A stretch of DNA of 64,000 nt from Phenylobacterium sp. (GTDB taxonomy: Bacteria; Pseudomonadota; Alphaproteobacteria; Caulobacterales; Caulobacteraceae). Positions 24,239 to 32,919 of the stretch are shown here, piece after piece (within the stretch, counting starts at the first letter, position 1; the number at the start of each line of letters is the position of its first letter). The stretch lies in contig NZ_SSMX01000046.1 of assembly GCF_004799515.1 (NCBI RefSeq), forward strand, positions 62,001 through 126,000, in the 5' to 3' direction. The notes under the pieces are model-generated. The model did no database searches, was not told where the DNA came from, and saw only the letters and a program-made list of their open reading frames with translations. Both the position numbers and the translations under genes were made by a program.

Positions 24239-25459
24239 GTGAGCGAAGAAACCCAGGCTGACACGGTTCAAGAAGCGCTTCCGAAGGTGGGCCGCCGGGC
24301 CTTCCTGTGGGGCGCGGCGATCGCGACGGCCGCCCCGATCATGAGCGAGGCCGACATGGCCTGGGCCAAGCTCGCCTCGCAGTCCATGGGCGTGCTGCCG
24401 CCCGACGCGGTGATCATCAACGCCAATGAGAACCCGCTCGGCCCGTGCAAGGCGGCCTGCGAGGCGATCGGCAAGATCGGCCCGCTGGGCGGCCGCTACG
24501 ACCGCATGGGCTACCTCGACGCCTTCACCAACGAATATGCGGCGATGCACGGCGTGAAGCCGGAGAACGTCGCCGTCTACGCCGGCTCATCCGAGCCGCT
24601 GCACTACACGACGCTGGCCTTCACCTCGCCGACCAAGAGCCTGGTGATGGCCGACCCGTCCTATGAATCGGCCAACATGGCTGCACAGATCAGCAAGGCG
24701 CCGGTGCACAAGGTGCCGCTGACCTCGACCTATGCGCACGACGTCAAGAAGATGGTCGCCGCGGATCCGAACGCCGGCCTGATCTACATCGTCAACCCGA
24801 ACAACCCGACCGGCACGGTCACCGCGCGCGAGGACATCCTCTGGGCGCTGGAGAACAAGCCGAAGGGCTCGGTCCTCCTGGTGGACGAGGCCTACATCCA
24901 CCTGTCCGACGAGCAGACCGTCATGGACCAGGTGGCGGCGGGCAAGGACATCGTCGTCCTGCGCACCTTCTCGAAGATCTACGGCATGGCCGGCATCCGC
25001 TGCGGCGTGGCTGTGGCCCGGCCCGACCTGCTGGCGCAACTAATGCCCTACTACCAGAACGCCATGCCGGTGACGGCGCTGGCCGCGGCGCGGGCCTCCA
25101 TCGCCGACAAGGACCTGATCCCGACCCGCAAGAAGTGGATCGCCGACAGCCGCAACGAGACCCTGAGCTGGCTGAAGGCCAACGGCTACAAGCCGGTCGG
25201 CAATCCGGTCTCCAACTGCTTCATGATCGAGACCGGGCGTCCGGCGAAGACGGTGATCTCCGCCATGCAGAAGGAGAAGGTCTACATCGGCCGCGTCTGG
25301 CCGGTGTGGCCCAACGCCGTCCGCATTTCCGTGGGCTCGCCCGAGGACATGGCCGCCTTCCGCACCGCCTTCAAGAAGGTGATGGACGCGCCGGCGACCA
25401 CCGCCGCCCTCGACATGCCTTCGATCAAGGGCGCCGGCGGCAAGGCCTTCCTGTCCTAG
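24239..25459 (+). CDS. Tat-exported PLP-dependent aminotransferase (histidinol-phosphate aminotransferase-like)
   Basis: A 406-residue fold-type I PLP enzyme. An N-terminal GRRAFLWGAAIATAAP segment is a twin-arginine signal, so the enzyme is likely exported folded with its cofactor. The core shows NPNNPTG, DEAYIHLSD, and the Schiff-base lysine in TFSKIYGMAGIRCG. It resembles histidinol-phosphate aminotransferases, but periplasmic location makes histidine synthesis implausible; it may act on an extracellular amino acid or peptide-derived substrate. GTG start at 24239. A strong terminator follows it. Confidence 0.85.
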   Translation: MSEETQADTVQEALPKVGRRAFLWGAAIATAAPIMSEADMAWAKLASQSMGVLPPDAVIINANENPLGPCKAACEAIGKIGPLGGRYDRMGYLDAFTNEYAAMHGVKPENVAVYAGSSEPLHYTTLAFTSPTKSLVMADPSYESANMAAQISKAPVHKVPLTSTYAHDVKKMVAADPNAGLIYIVNPNNPTGTVTAREDILWALENKPKGSVLLVDEAYIHLSDEQTVMDQVAAGKDIVVLRTFSKIYGMAGIRCGVAVARPDLLAQLMPYYQNAMPVTALAAARASIADKDLIPTRKKWIADSRNETLSWLKANGYKPVGNPVSNCFMIETGRPAKTVISAMQKEKVYIGRVWPVWPNAVRISVGSPEDMAAFRTAFKKVMDAPATTAALDMPSIKGAGGKAFLS

Positions 25460-25485
25460 ACCCGCCTCGTCAAGGCGCGGAATAC

Positions 25486-25524
25486 CGGGCGGGCCGCTGC
25501 AGAGCGGTCCGCCCGTTTCGTTTT
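25486..25524 (+). terminator. Strong intrinsic terminator after the aminotransferase gene
   Basis: A 13-bp stem with one G-T wobble (25486-25498 pairing 25503-25515) and a GCAG loop is followed by TTTCGTTTT. It lies 27 bases past the aminotransferase stop and ends 6 bases before the convergent oxidoreductase stop. On the opposite strand no T-run follows the stem. Confidence 0.85.
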
Positions 25525-25529
25525 GGCCG

Positions 25530-26957
25530 CTAGAGCGACCAGCCTTCGCGGTAGGTGCGCGTCAGGTAGGCGTTGGCGGCGGGCGAGTTGGTGACCCGGC
25601 CGGCCGCGCCGTCCCACTCGATGGCCTGCTCGTTCTTCAGCGCCACGATGCCCAGGATCATGGTCTCGTTCAGGCGCACGCCGTACTCGAACGGGCAGGA
25701 GATCTTCTCCTCGCCGCGGATGGCGCGGACCCAGTTCATCTCGTGGCCGGCCATGCCGCCCTGGATGCGCGGCAGGGTGCGCGGCACGGTGGCGGCCTTG
25801 GCGTCGAGGCCCGCGCCGATCAGCTGCGGCTTCTCGCCATAGGTCTCGTGCATCAGCATGCCCTTGGACCCCACGAACAGCACCCCGCCGTCGGGGTTCA
25901 TCTTCAGCTCCGCGGGGAAGCCGGGCGGCGTCGGCGGCAGGATGCCGCCGTCGTACCAGATCATCGTCACCGGCCCGCCCTTGGCCTGGCCGAACTCGTA
26001 GTGGGTGACGGTGGCCAGCGGGAAGCCTTCCAGCTTGGCCGGCTGCTTCAGGTCCCAGAGGCTGGCCGTGCCGGGCCAGCGGCTGTGGCGGGTCTCCACG
26101 CGAGTCGGCAGACCAGGCTCCAGCGCCCAGAACGGGAAGTCGATCAGGTGGGCGCCCATGTCGCCCAGCGCCGCGCAGCCGAAGGGCGTCCAGCCGCGCC
26201 AGTTGAAGTGGGCGTAAGCGGCGTTGTAGCCCCAGTCGACGGTGGACGGGCCCAGCCACAGGTCCCAGTTCAAGCTGTCCGGCTTGGACTCCGGCGGCGG
26301 GCGGTTGACGCCCTGCGGCCAGACCGGCCGGTTGGTCCAGACGTGGACCTCGCGCACCTGGCCGATGACGCCGCCGCGGATCAGCTCGATCACCCGCCGG
26401 CCATCGTCGCCGGAGTGGCCCTGGTTGCCCATCTGGGTGACCAGCTTGGGATTGGCCTGGGCCAGCGAGAGCAGCTTGCGGCCTTCCTCCACCGTATAGG
26501 TCAGCGGCTTCTGGACGTAGACGTGGTAGCCGCGCTCCATGGCCATGCGGGCGGCGACCGCGTGGTGCTGGTCGGGCGTGGCGATCAGCACCGCGTCGAT
26601 GTCCTTCTGGCTGTCCAGCATCTTGCGGTAGTCGGCGTAGCGGGTCGCCTTGTCGTAGCCGTCCTTCAGCGGCTGCTTCTGGGGATTGATCCAGCCGCTG
26701 CGGTCGGTGAGCGCGTGCAGCACGTGGTCGTAGTCCACGTCGGCGGTGGCCACGATGTTCTGGCCAGTCAGCTTGCCCATGCAGGCCGCGCCCTGGCCGC
26801 CCGCCCCGATCACCGCGATGTTGACCTTGTCGCTGGGCGAGATGGTGCGGGCGAAGGCCGGCGCCGCCATGGCCGCCGCGCCGGCGCCTAAGAGGCCCCG
26901 CCGTGTGAAGCCGGCCATCGTGAGCCGTCCACCGTTCGTATCATAAGCCGACATCAT
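25530..26957 (-). CDS. Tat-exported Gfo/Idh/MocA-family oxidoreductase
   Basis: A 475-residue protein. [19 protein letters not shown] is a twin-arginine signal at residues 18-36; the ATG at 26918 would put it at the very N-terminus and is an alternative start. The Rossmann motif is [13 protein letters not shown] and the EKP-like element is [12 protein letters not shown], as expected for this NAD(P)-dependent sugar/inositol oxidoreductase family. Tat-exported members are known in bacteria that handle sugars in the periplasm, with tightly bound cofactor. Substrate unknown; no adjacent sugar-catabolic genes support a specific one. Confidence 0.88.
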   Translation of the reverse strand: MMSAYDTNGGRLTMAGFTRRGLLGAGAAAMAAPAFARTISPSDKVNIAVIGAGGQGAACMGKLTGQNIVATADVDYDHVLHALTDRSGWINPQKQPLKDGYDKATRYADYRKMLDSQKDIDAVLIATPDQHHAVAARMAMERGYHVYVQKPLTYTVEEGRKLLSLAQANPKLVTQMGNQGHSGDDGRRVIELIRGGVIGQVREVHVWTNRPVWPQGVNRPPPESKPDSLNWDLWLGPSTVDWGYNAAYAHFNWRGWTPFGCAALGDMGAHLIDFPFWALEPGLPTRVETRHSRWPGTASLWDLKQPAKLEGFPLATVTHYEFGQAKGGPVTMIWYDGGILPPTPPGFPAELKMNPDGGVLFVGSKGMLMHETYGEKPQLIGAGLDAKAATVPRTLPRIQGGMAGHEMNWVRAIRGEEKISCPFEYGVRLNETMILGIVALKNEQAIEWDGAAGRVTNSPAANAYLTRTYREGWSL

Positions 26958-27053
26958 GAGCCCCCGCAGCCTTCCGGTTCGGGCGGCAGTTGGCCTAGGC
27001 TGCCCAGGCTTTGCAAGACCGCACGCGTGAACTGGGGAGCCGATGTGCCGCCG

Positions 27054-27995
27054 ATGGGCCTGAAAACATGCTTTGGCCTTTGGCCGGTAGTCCTGATCGC
27101 GTCGTTCGTCGCCCTAGCCCCGAAGGTGAGCCCCGCGCAACCGGCCACAGGCCCGCAGATCGTCACCGACGATGTGGCCCTGTTCTTCCGCGTCTATGAC
27201 GCCGCGGGCGGCCATCCGAGCGCCGAGCAGCTGGACCGCGACTATCTGGGGCCCGGTTCGCCGGGCCTGCATTCCTTCGCCAAGGCCCGCAACGTCACCG
27301 GCGCGCGGATTGCCGACGCTGTCGAGAAGCGGCCCGAGATCTATACCGAGGCGCGGCGTTGCACGCGCGTGCTGCCTGCGGTCAAGACGCGGCTGACCGC
27401 GGCCTTCGCCAAGCTGGCGCGGCTCTATCCGGAGGCGCGGTTTCCGCCGGTGACCCTCGTGATCGGGCGCGGCCGGCCGGTGGGCATCACCAACACCGAC
27501 GGCGTCTTCATGGGGCTGGAAGCGCTGTGCAGCGCCGACTTCATGAACCCCAACCTCGAGGACCGCTTCGTCTACAATATCGCCCACGAATACGGCCACG
27601 TGCAGCAGGACACCGCGCTGAACGACCTGAGCCCCGGCGATCCCGGGGCGACGGTGCTGGCCATGTCGCTGATGGAGGGCGGCGGCGAGTTCACCGCCGA
27701 GCTGATCGCCGGCGACATCGGCAACTATCAGCACAAGGCCTGGACCAAGGGCCACGAGGCCGAAATCGAGGCCGCCTTCGTCCGCGACGAGGACAGCACG
27801 GACCTCTCGCACTGGATGTACAATGGCCCGGGCGACGCGGCCTACCCCGGCGACCTCGGCTACTGGGTCGGCTACCGGATCGTGAAATCCTACTACGAGC
27901 ACGCGGCCGACAAGCACCAGGCCCTGCTCGACATCTACCACCTGACCGACCCGAAGGCCTTCCTGGCCAAGAGCGGCTGGCGGCCGGCGGCCTAG
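27054..27995 (+). CDS. Exported HExxH putative zinc metalloprotease (DUF2268-like)
   Basis: A protein of about 313 residues with an N-terminal signal segment ([15 protein letters not shown]) and a zinc motif HEYGH (about residue 178) plus a downstream EGGGEFTAE stretch that can supply the third ligand. The DUF2268 predicted-protease pattern fits. The start is uncertain: ATG 27054 gives a compact signal peptide, GTG 27045 has a better spaced GGGGAG ribosome site, and GTG 27027 is also open. Likely degrades or processes periplasmic substrates. It overlaps the convergent hybrid kinase gene by four bases. Confidence 0.75.
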   Translation: MGLKTCFGLWPVVLIASFVALAPKVSPAQPATGPQIVTDDVALFFRVYDAAGGHPSAEQLDRDYLGPGSPGLHSFAKARNVTGARIADAVEKRPEIYTEARRCTRVLPAVKTRLTAAFAKLARLYPEARFPPVTLVIGRGRPVGITNTDGVFMGLEALCSADFMNPNLEDRFVYNIAHEYGHVQQDTALNDLSPGDPGATVLAMSLMEGGGEFTAELIAGDIGNYQHKAWTKGHEAEIEAAFVRDEDSTDLSHWMYNGPGDAAYPGDLGYWVGYRIVKSYYEHAADKHQALLDIYHLTDPKAFLAKSGWRPAA

Positions 27996-30118
27996 CCGTC
28001 CCGGGCCAATCCTTCGGCCGACTCATCCGCCGGCGTGGTCCAGCGGTCGAGGGCGTGCAGCAGCTGGGTCAGGTTGATCGGCTTGCCCAGGTGGTCGTCC
28101 ATGCCGGCCTCGCGGCAGCGCGCGACCTGTTCGGGCAGGACATTGGCGGTCATCGCGACGATCGGCACGCGCGCGGCCTCGCGGTCGGCCATCGCGCGGA
28201 TGCGGCGCGTGGCGGTCAGCCCGTCCATCACCGGCATCTGCATGTCCATCAGCACCACGTCGTAGCGCTGGCGGCTCACCGCCTCCACGGCCTCGGCGCC
28301 GTCGCAGGCGGTGTCGATCTCGATGTCGAAGGGGCTGAGCAGGGTGGTGATCAGCTCGCGGTTGACGGCGTTGTCCTCCACCACCAGGGCGCGGATCGGC
28401 CGCTCCAGGATGGCGTCGGTCCGTTCCGGCTCGGCGCGCCCGGTCCATTCGCCGGCCAACGGCAGCTCGACCTCGAACCAGAAGGTCGAGCCTTCGCCCA
28501 TGACGCTGTCGGCGCCGATCCGCCCGCCCATGGCCTCGACGATCTGCCGGGAGATGGCCAGGCCCAGGCCCGTGCCGCCGAACCGGCGCGAGACCGAGGC
28601 GTCGGCCTGGGTGAAGCGGGTGAACAGCGAGCCGATGTGCTCCGGGTCGATGCCGATGCCGCTGTCGCGCACCTCGAGGCGCAGGTGGCAGCGTTCGTCC
28701 TCGATCCGCTGGCTGAGCGCCAGCTCCACCGCGCCCTCGCGGGTGAACTTGATGGCGTTGGAGAGGAAGTTCAGCAGCACCTGGCGCAGGCGCGGCGCGT
28801 CGCCGATCAGGGCCGGCGCCGCCTCGTCGATGTGGGTGACCAGCGGCAGGCCCTTGGCGGCGGCCTGCTCGGCGACGATGGCCACCGCCGAGCGCGCCGC
28901 GGCGGCCGGGTCGAAGGGCTGCGGGTCCAGCTCGAAGGCGCCGGCCTCCAGCTTGGAATAGTCCAGCACGTCGCCGACCACGCCCAGGAGGGTCTGGCTG
29001 GCGTCATAGATCAGGCCGACGTGGTGCGCGTCCTGCGCCGACAGCGCCTGCGACTGACGCAGGACGCCGGCGAAGCCCAGGATTGCGGTGAGCGGCGTGC
29101 GCAGCTCGTGGGTCATGTTGGCCAGGAAGTCGGTCTTGGCGGCGGCGGCGGCCTCGGAGCGGGCCAGCGCGTCCTTCAGCTCGGCCTCCAAAGCCTTGCG
29201 GTGGCCGATGTCTCGGGAAACGCCCAGCAGCCGGCCGCTGCCGTCGTTCAGGCGCGAGAAGGTGGTCTCCGCCCAGATCACCGAGCCGTCCTTGGCGAAC
29301 ACCCGGTAATCGAGGGTCCTGGGGCCGGTCTCCTCAGTCGTCTCGTTGATGAAAGTCTGCACCGCCTCGGTGTCGTCGGGGTGCATGTACTTGTAGTTCG
29401 GCGTCACCAAGAGCTCGCCCGGCGCGAAGCCCAGGATGCGTTCGATGGACGGCGAGACGTAGAGCCGCTCATCGTCCTTCGAGGCCAGCGAGATCACGTC
29501 GGTGACGTTGTCGGCCAGGAGGCGGTAGCTCTGCTCGCTTTCGCGCAGGTCGTTGAGCGCCTGCTCATAGCGGCGGCGCGCGCTGACCGTCTGGTGCGCG
29601 CCGGAGACCGCGAAGCCCACGGCCACGGCCATCATCAGCCAGACCGGCAGGCCGTCCGGCAGGGCGCGGTTGGGCGAGACCAGCGGGGTCACCAGCATGG
29701 CCGCGGCCGGGAAGATGCCGGACAGCAGGTAGCCCGCCCGCGACTGGTATGCGTGGACCTGGGCGAAGCCCATGACGGCCAGCCAGATCACCACCGCGCA
29801 AACCGCGCCCGCCGCCGAGCCGGTCCGCCAGAACAGGACGCCCAGGCTCACCCAGCCCAGGACGCCGCCGACCAGGCAGGCCACGTGCTGCAGCCGCACG
29901 GCCTGGGTCACCGGGCGGCCCAGGAACTGGTCGCGGGTGCAGATGAAGCTGGTCAGGTCGAGCCCGGACACCACCAGCGCCCAGGCCAGGCAGATCGGCC
30001 AGGGCAGGAAGGCCAAGGCCACCAGCCCGACGCCCAGCGTGGCCACCGCCCGCGGCCCGAAGCCGGCCCGCGCGCCCGCGGCCATCTCGTCGAGCCCGCG
30101 ATCCAGAACGCTGAACAC
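27992..30118 (-). CDS. Membrane hybrid sensor histidine kinase with receiver domain
   Basis: A protein of about 708 residues: several hydrophobic segments (about 20-175) forming a membrane sensor, a PAS domain (about 195-310), a HisKA dimerisation box MTHELRTPLTAILGF (H337), an ATPase with NFLSNAIKFT, RDSGIGI and GTGLGLAI, and a C-terminal receiver with phosphoacceptor D625 (VLMDMQMP). It could phosphorylate a separate histidine phosphotransferase. GTG 30118 was chosen because the frame above it overlaps the CHY zinc-finger gene and is non-coding in character; a GAGGA ribosome site lies about 11 bases upstream. No partner regulator is adjacent. Confidence 0.82.
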   Translation of the reverse strand: MFSVLDRGLDEMAAGARAGFGPRAVATLGVGLVALAFLPWPICLAWALVVSGLDLTSFICTRDQFLGRPVTQAVRLQHVACLVGGVLGWVSLGVLFWRTGSAAGAVCAVVIWLAVMGFAQVHAYQSRAGYLLSGIFPAAAMLVTPLVSPNRALPDGLPVWLMMAVAVGFAVSGAHQTVSARRRYEQALNDLRESEQSYRLLADNVTDVISLASKDDERLYVSPSIERILGFAPGELLVTPNYKYMHPDDTEAVQTFINETTEETGPRTLDYRVFAKDGSVIWAETTFSRLNDGSGRLLGVSRDIGHRKALEAELKDALARSEAAAAAKTDFLANMTHELRTPLTAILGFAGVLRQSQALSAQDAHHVGLIYDASQTLLGVVGDVLDYSKLEAGAFELDPQPFDPAAAARSAVAIVAEQAAAKGLPLVTHIDEAAPALIGDAPRLRQVLLNFLSNAIKFTREGAVELALSQRIEDERCHLRLEVRDSGIGIDPEHIGSLFTRFTQADASVSRRFGGTGLGLAISRQIVEAMGGRIGADSVMGEGSTFWFEVELPLAGEWTGRAEPERTDAILERPIRALVVEDNAVNRELITTLLSPFDIEIDTACDGAEAVEAVSRQRYDVVLMDMQMPVMDGLTATRRIRAMADREAARVPIVAMTANVLPEQVARCREAGMDDHLGKPINLTQLLHALDRWTTPADESAEGLARDG

Positions 30119-30200
30119 CCGTCGATGATCCTCTTTTGGCCGGCGATTATCCCAGGCAACGATTAATTCCGGATAAGCTTTTGGCCTGCGGCCTTTGCGC

Positions 30201-30584
30201 CTAGCCCGCCGCGAAATAGAGGCGGCGGTGCTTGTGGCAGCCGGGATTGAAGCCTGCGCCGCAGTGCGGGCAGCGGCTGCCGCAGGCCAGGTAGGCGCTG
30301 ACCGAGAGCTCGGTCCCGCACGCCCCGCAAAGGACGGCCGGTTCATCGAATTCTTCCACCGCCCAGACCCGCGGCGGATGGCCGGCCAGCGCCGCATGGC
30401 AGTCGTGGCAGGCGTAGTAGGTCCCGCAGCAGGCCATCTTGATGGCGATGACGTCGAGGTCGCTATGCCAATGGGCGCAGCGGGTTTGCGGATCGAGGTC
30501 GAGACCCCGGACAGGCGGACGCAAAGGGCGGGCTCCGATGAGCGGATGGCCGCGCCACGTCCCACGCCCGCGCCGGCCCGGCAA
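30201..30584 (-). CDS. CHY-type zinc-finger protein
   Basis: A 127-residue protein with a CHY zinc finger: CAHWHSD, CCGTYYACHDCH, CGACGTEL, CPHCGAGFNPGCHKH supply many Cys/His ligands for about three zincs. The domain occurs in eukaryotic ubiquitin ligases and as a single-domain protein in bacteria, where its function is unknown. The first 30 residues look poorly conserved, so a later start is possible. Divergent from the DUF3052 gene, 43 bases away; it lies upstream of the hybrid kinase on the same strand. Confidence 0.82.
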   Translation of the reverse strand: MPGRRGRGTWRGHPLIGARPLRPPVRGLDLDPQTRCAHWHSDLDVIAIKMACCGTYYACHDCHAALAGHPPRVWAVEEFDEPAVLCGACGTELSVSAYLACGSRCPHCGAGFNPGCHKHRRLYFAAG

Positions 30585-30627
30585 GCAGGCCCCTGGCCGG
30601 GCCGGCGCACGGCGCTAGGATCGCGTC

Positions 30628-31032
30628 ATGGCCGGCTACTCCGCCACCCCGCTCGCCCGCAAGCTCAGCCTGAAGGAAGGCCTGCGCGCCTGGTGGCCCG
30701 CCATGCCGGCGTCCGTGCGCGCGGAGATCGACGCGGCGAGCCTCAGCCTGATCCACCTGTCGGCGCCGGAGCCGCCGGTCGAGGCCGCCCACGTCTTCGT
30801 CACCCGCCGCGCCGAGCTGGAGGCCGCGGTCGCCGAGCTGCGGCCGGTCCTGGCCCCGGCCGGATTCCTGTGGGTCTCGTGGCCCAAGAAGAGCTCCGGC
30901 CTCGCCAGCGAAGTGAACGAGGACGACATCCGCCGGATCGGCCTGCCCACGGGCCTGGTGGACATCAAAGTCTGCGCCGTCGACGAGACGTGGTCCGGCC
31001 TGAAGCTGGTGATCCGCCGCGACCTGCGGTGA
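30628..31032 (+). CDS. DUF3052-family protein
   Basis: A 134-residue cytoplasmic protein with the family signatures GYSATPLARKLSLKEG at the start, WVSWPKKSSG in the middle and GLVDIKVCAVDETWSGLKLV near the end. The family is common in actinobacteria and alphaproteobacteria; no biochemical role is established. A GCTAGGATCG element 13-21 bases before the ATG resembles a -10, which would give a very short leader. It is divergent from the CHY zinc-finger gene. Confidence 0.82.
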   Translation: MAGYSATPLARKLSLKEGLRAWWPAMPASVRAEIDAASLSLIHLSAPEPPVEAAHVFVTRRAELEAAVAELRPVLAPAGFLWVSWPKKSSGLASEVNEDDIRRIGLPTGLVDIKVCAVDETWSGLKLVIRRDLR

Positions 31033-31044
31033 GGGCGCTTGCGA

Positions 31045-31794
31045 TCAGGCGGGCTTGACGAACTTCAGGGCGTACTGGTCGGTCTTGCCTCGGATCGCGG
31101 GGTCGAAGATCTCCTTGGTGTGGTCGTCGCCCGGGCGGTTCAGGAACTTGCCCTCGCCCACCAGCCTGAGGCCCGCGGCGGTGACTTCGCGGATCACCGT
31201 GGCCTTCTCCACCCGATGCAGCTTGGCGATCCCTTCGGGGGTGATCCCCGGATTGGCCTCGTGGTCGAGGATGAAATAGATCCCGCCGGGTTTCAGGGCC
31301 TGGAAGACGCTGCGGTTGAAGGCGCCCAGGTCCACCGCGCCGTACTTGGCGATCTTCAGGTCGTGGTAGTTCTGGGTGATCCAGAACAGGTCGACCTGGC
31401 CAGGCGGCAACGCCAGTTGGCCGAAGGGCTCGACGTCGAGGGTGAAATTGCCGTGGCCGGCCTCGGCGGGGATCTTCCGGTCGAGCGCGACAGCGCCCTT
31501 CCAGCCGGCGTTCTCGACGCCCAGCACCCGGCCCTTCGGCCCGACGATGTCGCTCAGCATGCGGCTGTAGTAGCCGCCGCCGGGGAACAGCTCGGCCACG
31601 GTCATGCCGGGCTTCACGCCGGCGAAGGCCAGGGTCTCGGCCGGTGCGCGGTCAGCGTCGGCGGCGACCTCTGCCTGCGGCCGGGCGGGGTCGCCCACCG
31701 CCTTGACGACATAGCCGGGCGGCGGCGCCGCGAGCGCGCCGGTGGCAACGGAGAGGATGAAGGCCGCGGCGGCGGCGAGCGAGATCGGTCTCAT
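31045..31794 (-). CDS. Exported COG4798-type predicted methyltransferase
   Basis: A 249-residue protein with a signal peptide (residues 1-22, cleavage after ALA) and a Rossmann-like methyltransferase core: VAELFPGGGYYSRMLSD (motif I), GVENAG, DLFWITQNYHDL, and LKPGGIYFILDHEA. The SAM-binding fold in an exported protein is odd because SAM is not known in the periplasm; the COG4798 family nonetheless usually carries such signals. It may bind another ligand. Convergent with the DUF3052 gene. Confidence 0.75.
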   Translation of the reverse strand: MRPISLAAAAAFILSVATGALAAPPPGYVVKAVGDPARPQAEVAADADRAPAETLAFAGVKPGMTVAELFPGGGYYSRMLSDIVGPKGRVLGVENAGWKGAVALDRKIPAEAGHGNFTLDVEPFGQLALPPGQVDLFWITQNYHDLKIAKYGAVDLGAFNRSVFQALKPGGIYFILDHEANPGITPEGIAKLHRVEKATVIREVTAAGLRLVGEGKFLNRPGDDHTKEIFDPAIRGKTDQYALKFVKPA

Positions 31795-31926
31795 GGACAG
31801 GTTCCCCAGGAACGGCGTCCACCCTGCCCGCGCCGTCGCCAGAGGGCAGCGCCGCCGCGGCGGACGAACGCCGATCTGCGATGAACGGACGCGCCATGCG
31901 TCATTCGGCCAGCCTGTCGCCGCGCG

Positions 31927-32256
31927 TCAGCCGCCGGTCTCATCCACGACGATGGCGACCGTCTTGCCACGGGACAGCGGCTCCCATCCCGCGGCGATGG
32001 CGGACCCGATGGCTTTCGCGACAAGCCCCGGCGCGATCTGCGAGGGCTGCAGTTGCGGGGCGCCGAATCGGGGCTGCCGGCCCGGCGGAAACTCGATCAC
32101 CGCTTCGCGCTTGCCTTTCCGGTGACGCACGGCGATGGCCATGCCGGTCCATCCCGCCGTGTCGCTGGACCAGCCGGGCCTGCGTTGAAGCCGCCAGACG
32201 TAGGGTTCGCCGCCCACCTCGATCTGGAACTCCGAGCTTTGATCCGTTCGCGCCAT
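31927..32256 (-). CDS. Conserved hypothetical protein
   Basis: A 109-residue soluble protein without a recognised domain. It has several short beta-strand-like segments (VWRLQRRPGW, GMAIAVRHRKGKREAVIEF) and a C-terminal TVAIVVDE strand. The coding call is supported by its clean frame, protein-like composition and isolated position. Same orientation as the DUF3830 gene upstream (82 bases away), so the two could share a transcript. Function unknown. Confidence 0.6.
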   Translation of the reverse strand: MARTDQSSEFQIEVGGEPYVWRLQRRPGWSSDTAGWTGMAIAVRHRKGKREAVIEFPPGRQPRFGAPQLQPSQIAPGLVAKAIGSAIAAGWEPLSRGKTVAIVVDETGG

Positions 32257-32338
32257 GTGCGGCAGTTAGCCCGGCCGGCGCGTCCGATCCACCCCTGCGC
32301 CGCCCGCTCCTTCGCGGGGAGGAAAGCGACCCGCCCTA

Positions 32339-32752
32339 TCAGCCGAGTTCGAAGGCGATGTCCTGGGCGCCGGCCCACAGGGTCAGGCGGCCCAGTTCCG
32401 GAAGGTGCTCGAGGCCTTCGGTGATCGTCAGGAAGTGATTGCCGGCGAGCTGGCCGACCTTGCTGGAGAACTGGACCGCGCCATAGGCCAGCAGGATCTC
32501 CACCTCGCTGGCGCTTCCGGGATGCAGGATGAACTGGCCGGGCGCGGGATAGCTGGTGGCGTTCTCATAGGGCAGGCCGGGATCGTCGAACCCCAGCGGA
32601 ATCCAGCAGCCTTCCCCGCTCCAGCGGACGTGGATGAGTTTCTGACGGTAGGGCAGCCACTGGCGGAAGCGCGCGCAGGTCCTGGGTGCGCGGTCCTCCT
32701 CCAGCCGGGCGGCGAACCTGAACGGGCCGGCCGCGATACTGACGTTCGTCAT
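32339..32752 (-). CDS. DUF3830-family cyclophilin-like protein
   Basis: A 137-residue protein. The pattern FAARLEEDRAPRTCARFRQWLP, followed by HVRWSGEGCWIPLG and PGQFILHPG, matches DUF3830, a cyclophilin-like barrel without proven prolyl isomerase activity. The ATG at 32752 was chosen because the domain starts directly there; a longer frame to 32830 adds unconserved residues. Cytoplasmic. Role unknown; elsewhere such proteins occur beside transport and amidase genes, but no such link is visible here. Confidence 0.75.
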   Translation of the reverse strand: MTNVSIAAGPFRFAARLEEDRAPRTCARFRQWLPYRQKLIHVRWSGEGCWIPLGFDDPGLPYENATSYPAPGQFILHPGSASEVEILLAYGAVQFSSKVGQLAGNHFLTITEGLEHLPELGRLTLWAGAQDIAFELG

Positions 32753-32919
32753 GAGGCATCCCTGAGCTGGGCGGCGGTGCGCAATGCGCGGGCCGGATAG
32801 CCCGATACGGGACACTTCCAAGGTCCGCAATGAGTCGCGGACGGAGCGTTCGATCTCCCCCTCGCCTCCCGCTACGCCTCTGCTAACACTACCGCAGCGT
32901 CATCCTGGGGAGGCCTTCC

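Noticed and set aside
27359-30166. Very long rightward frame across the metalloprotease end and hybrid kinase
   Set aside because: It spans two real genes in the wrong frame or strand; its sequence is biased and non-globular.
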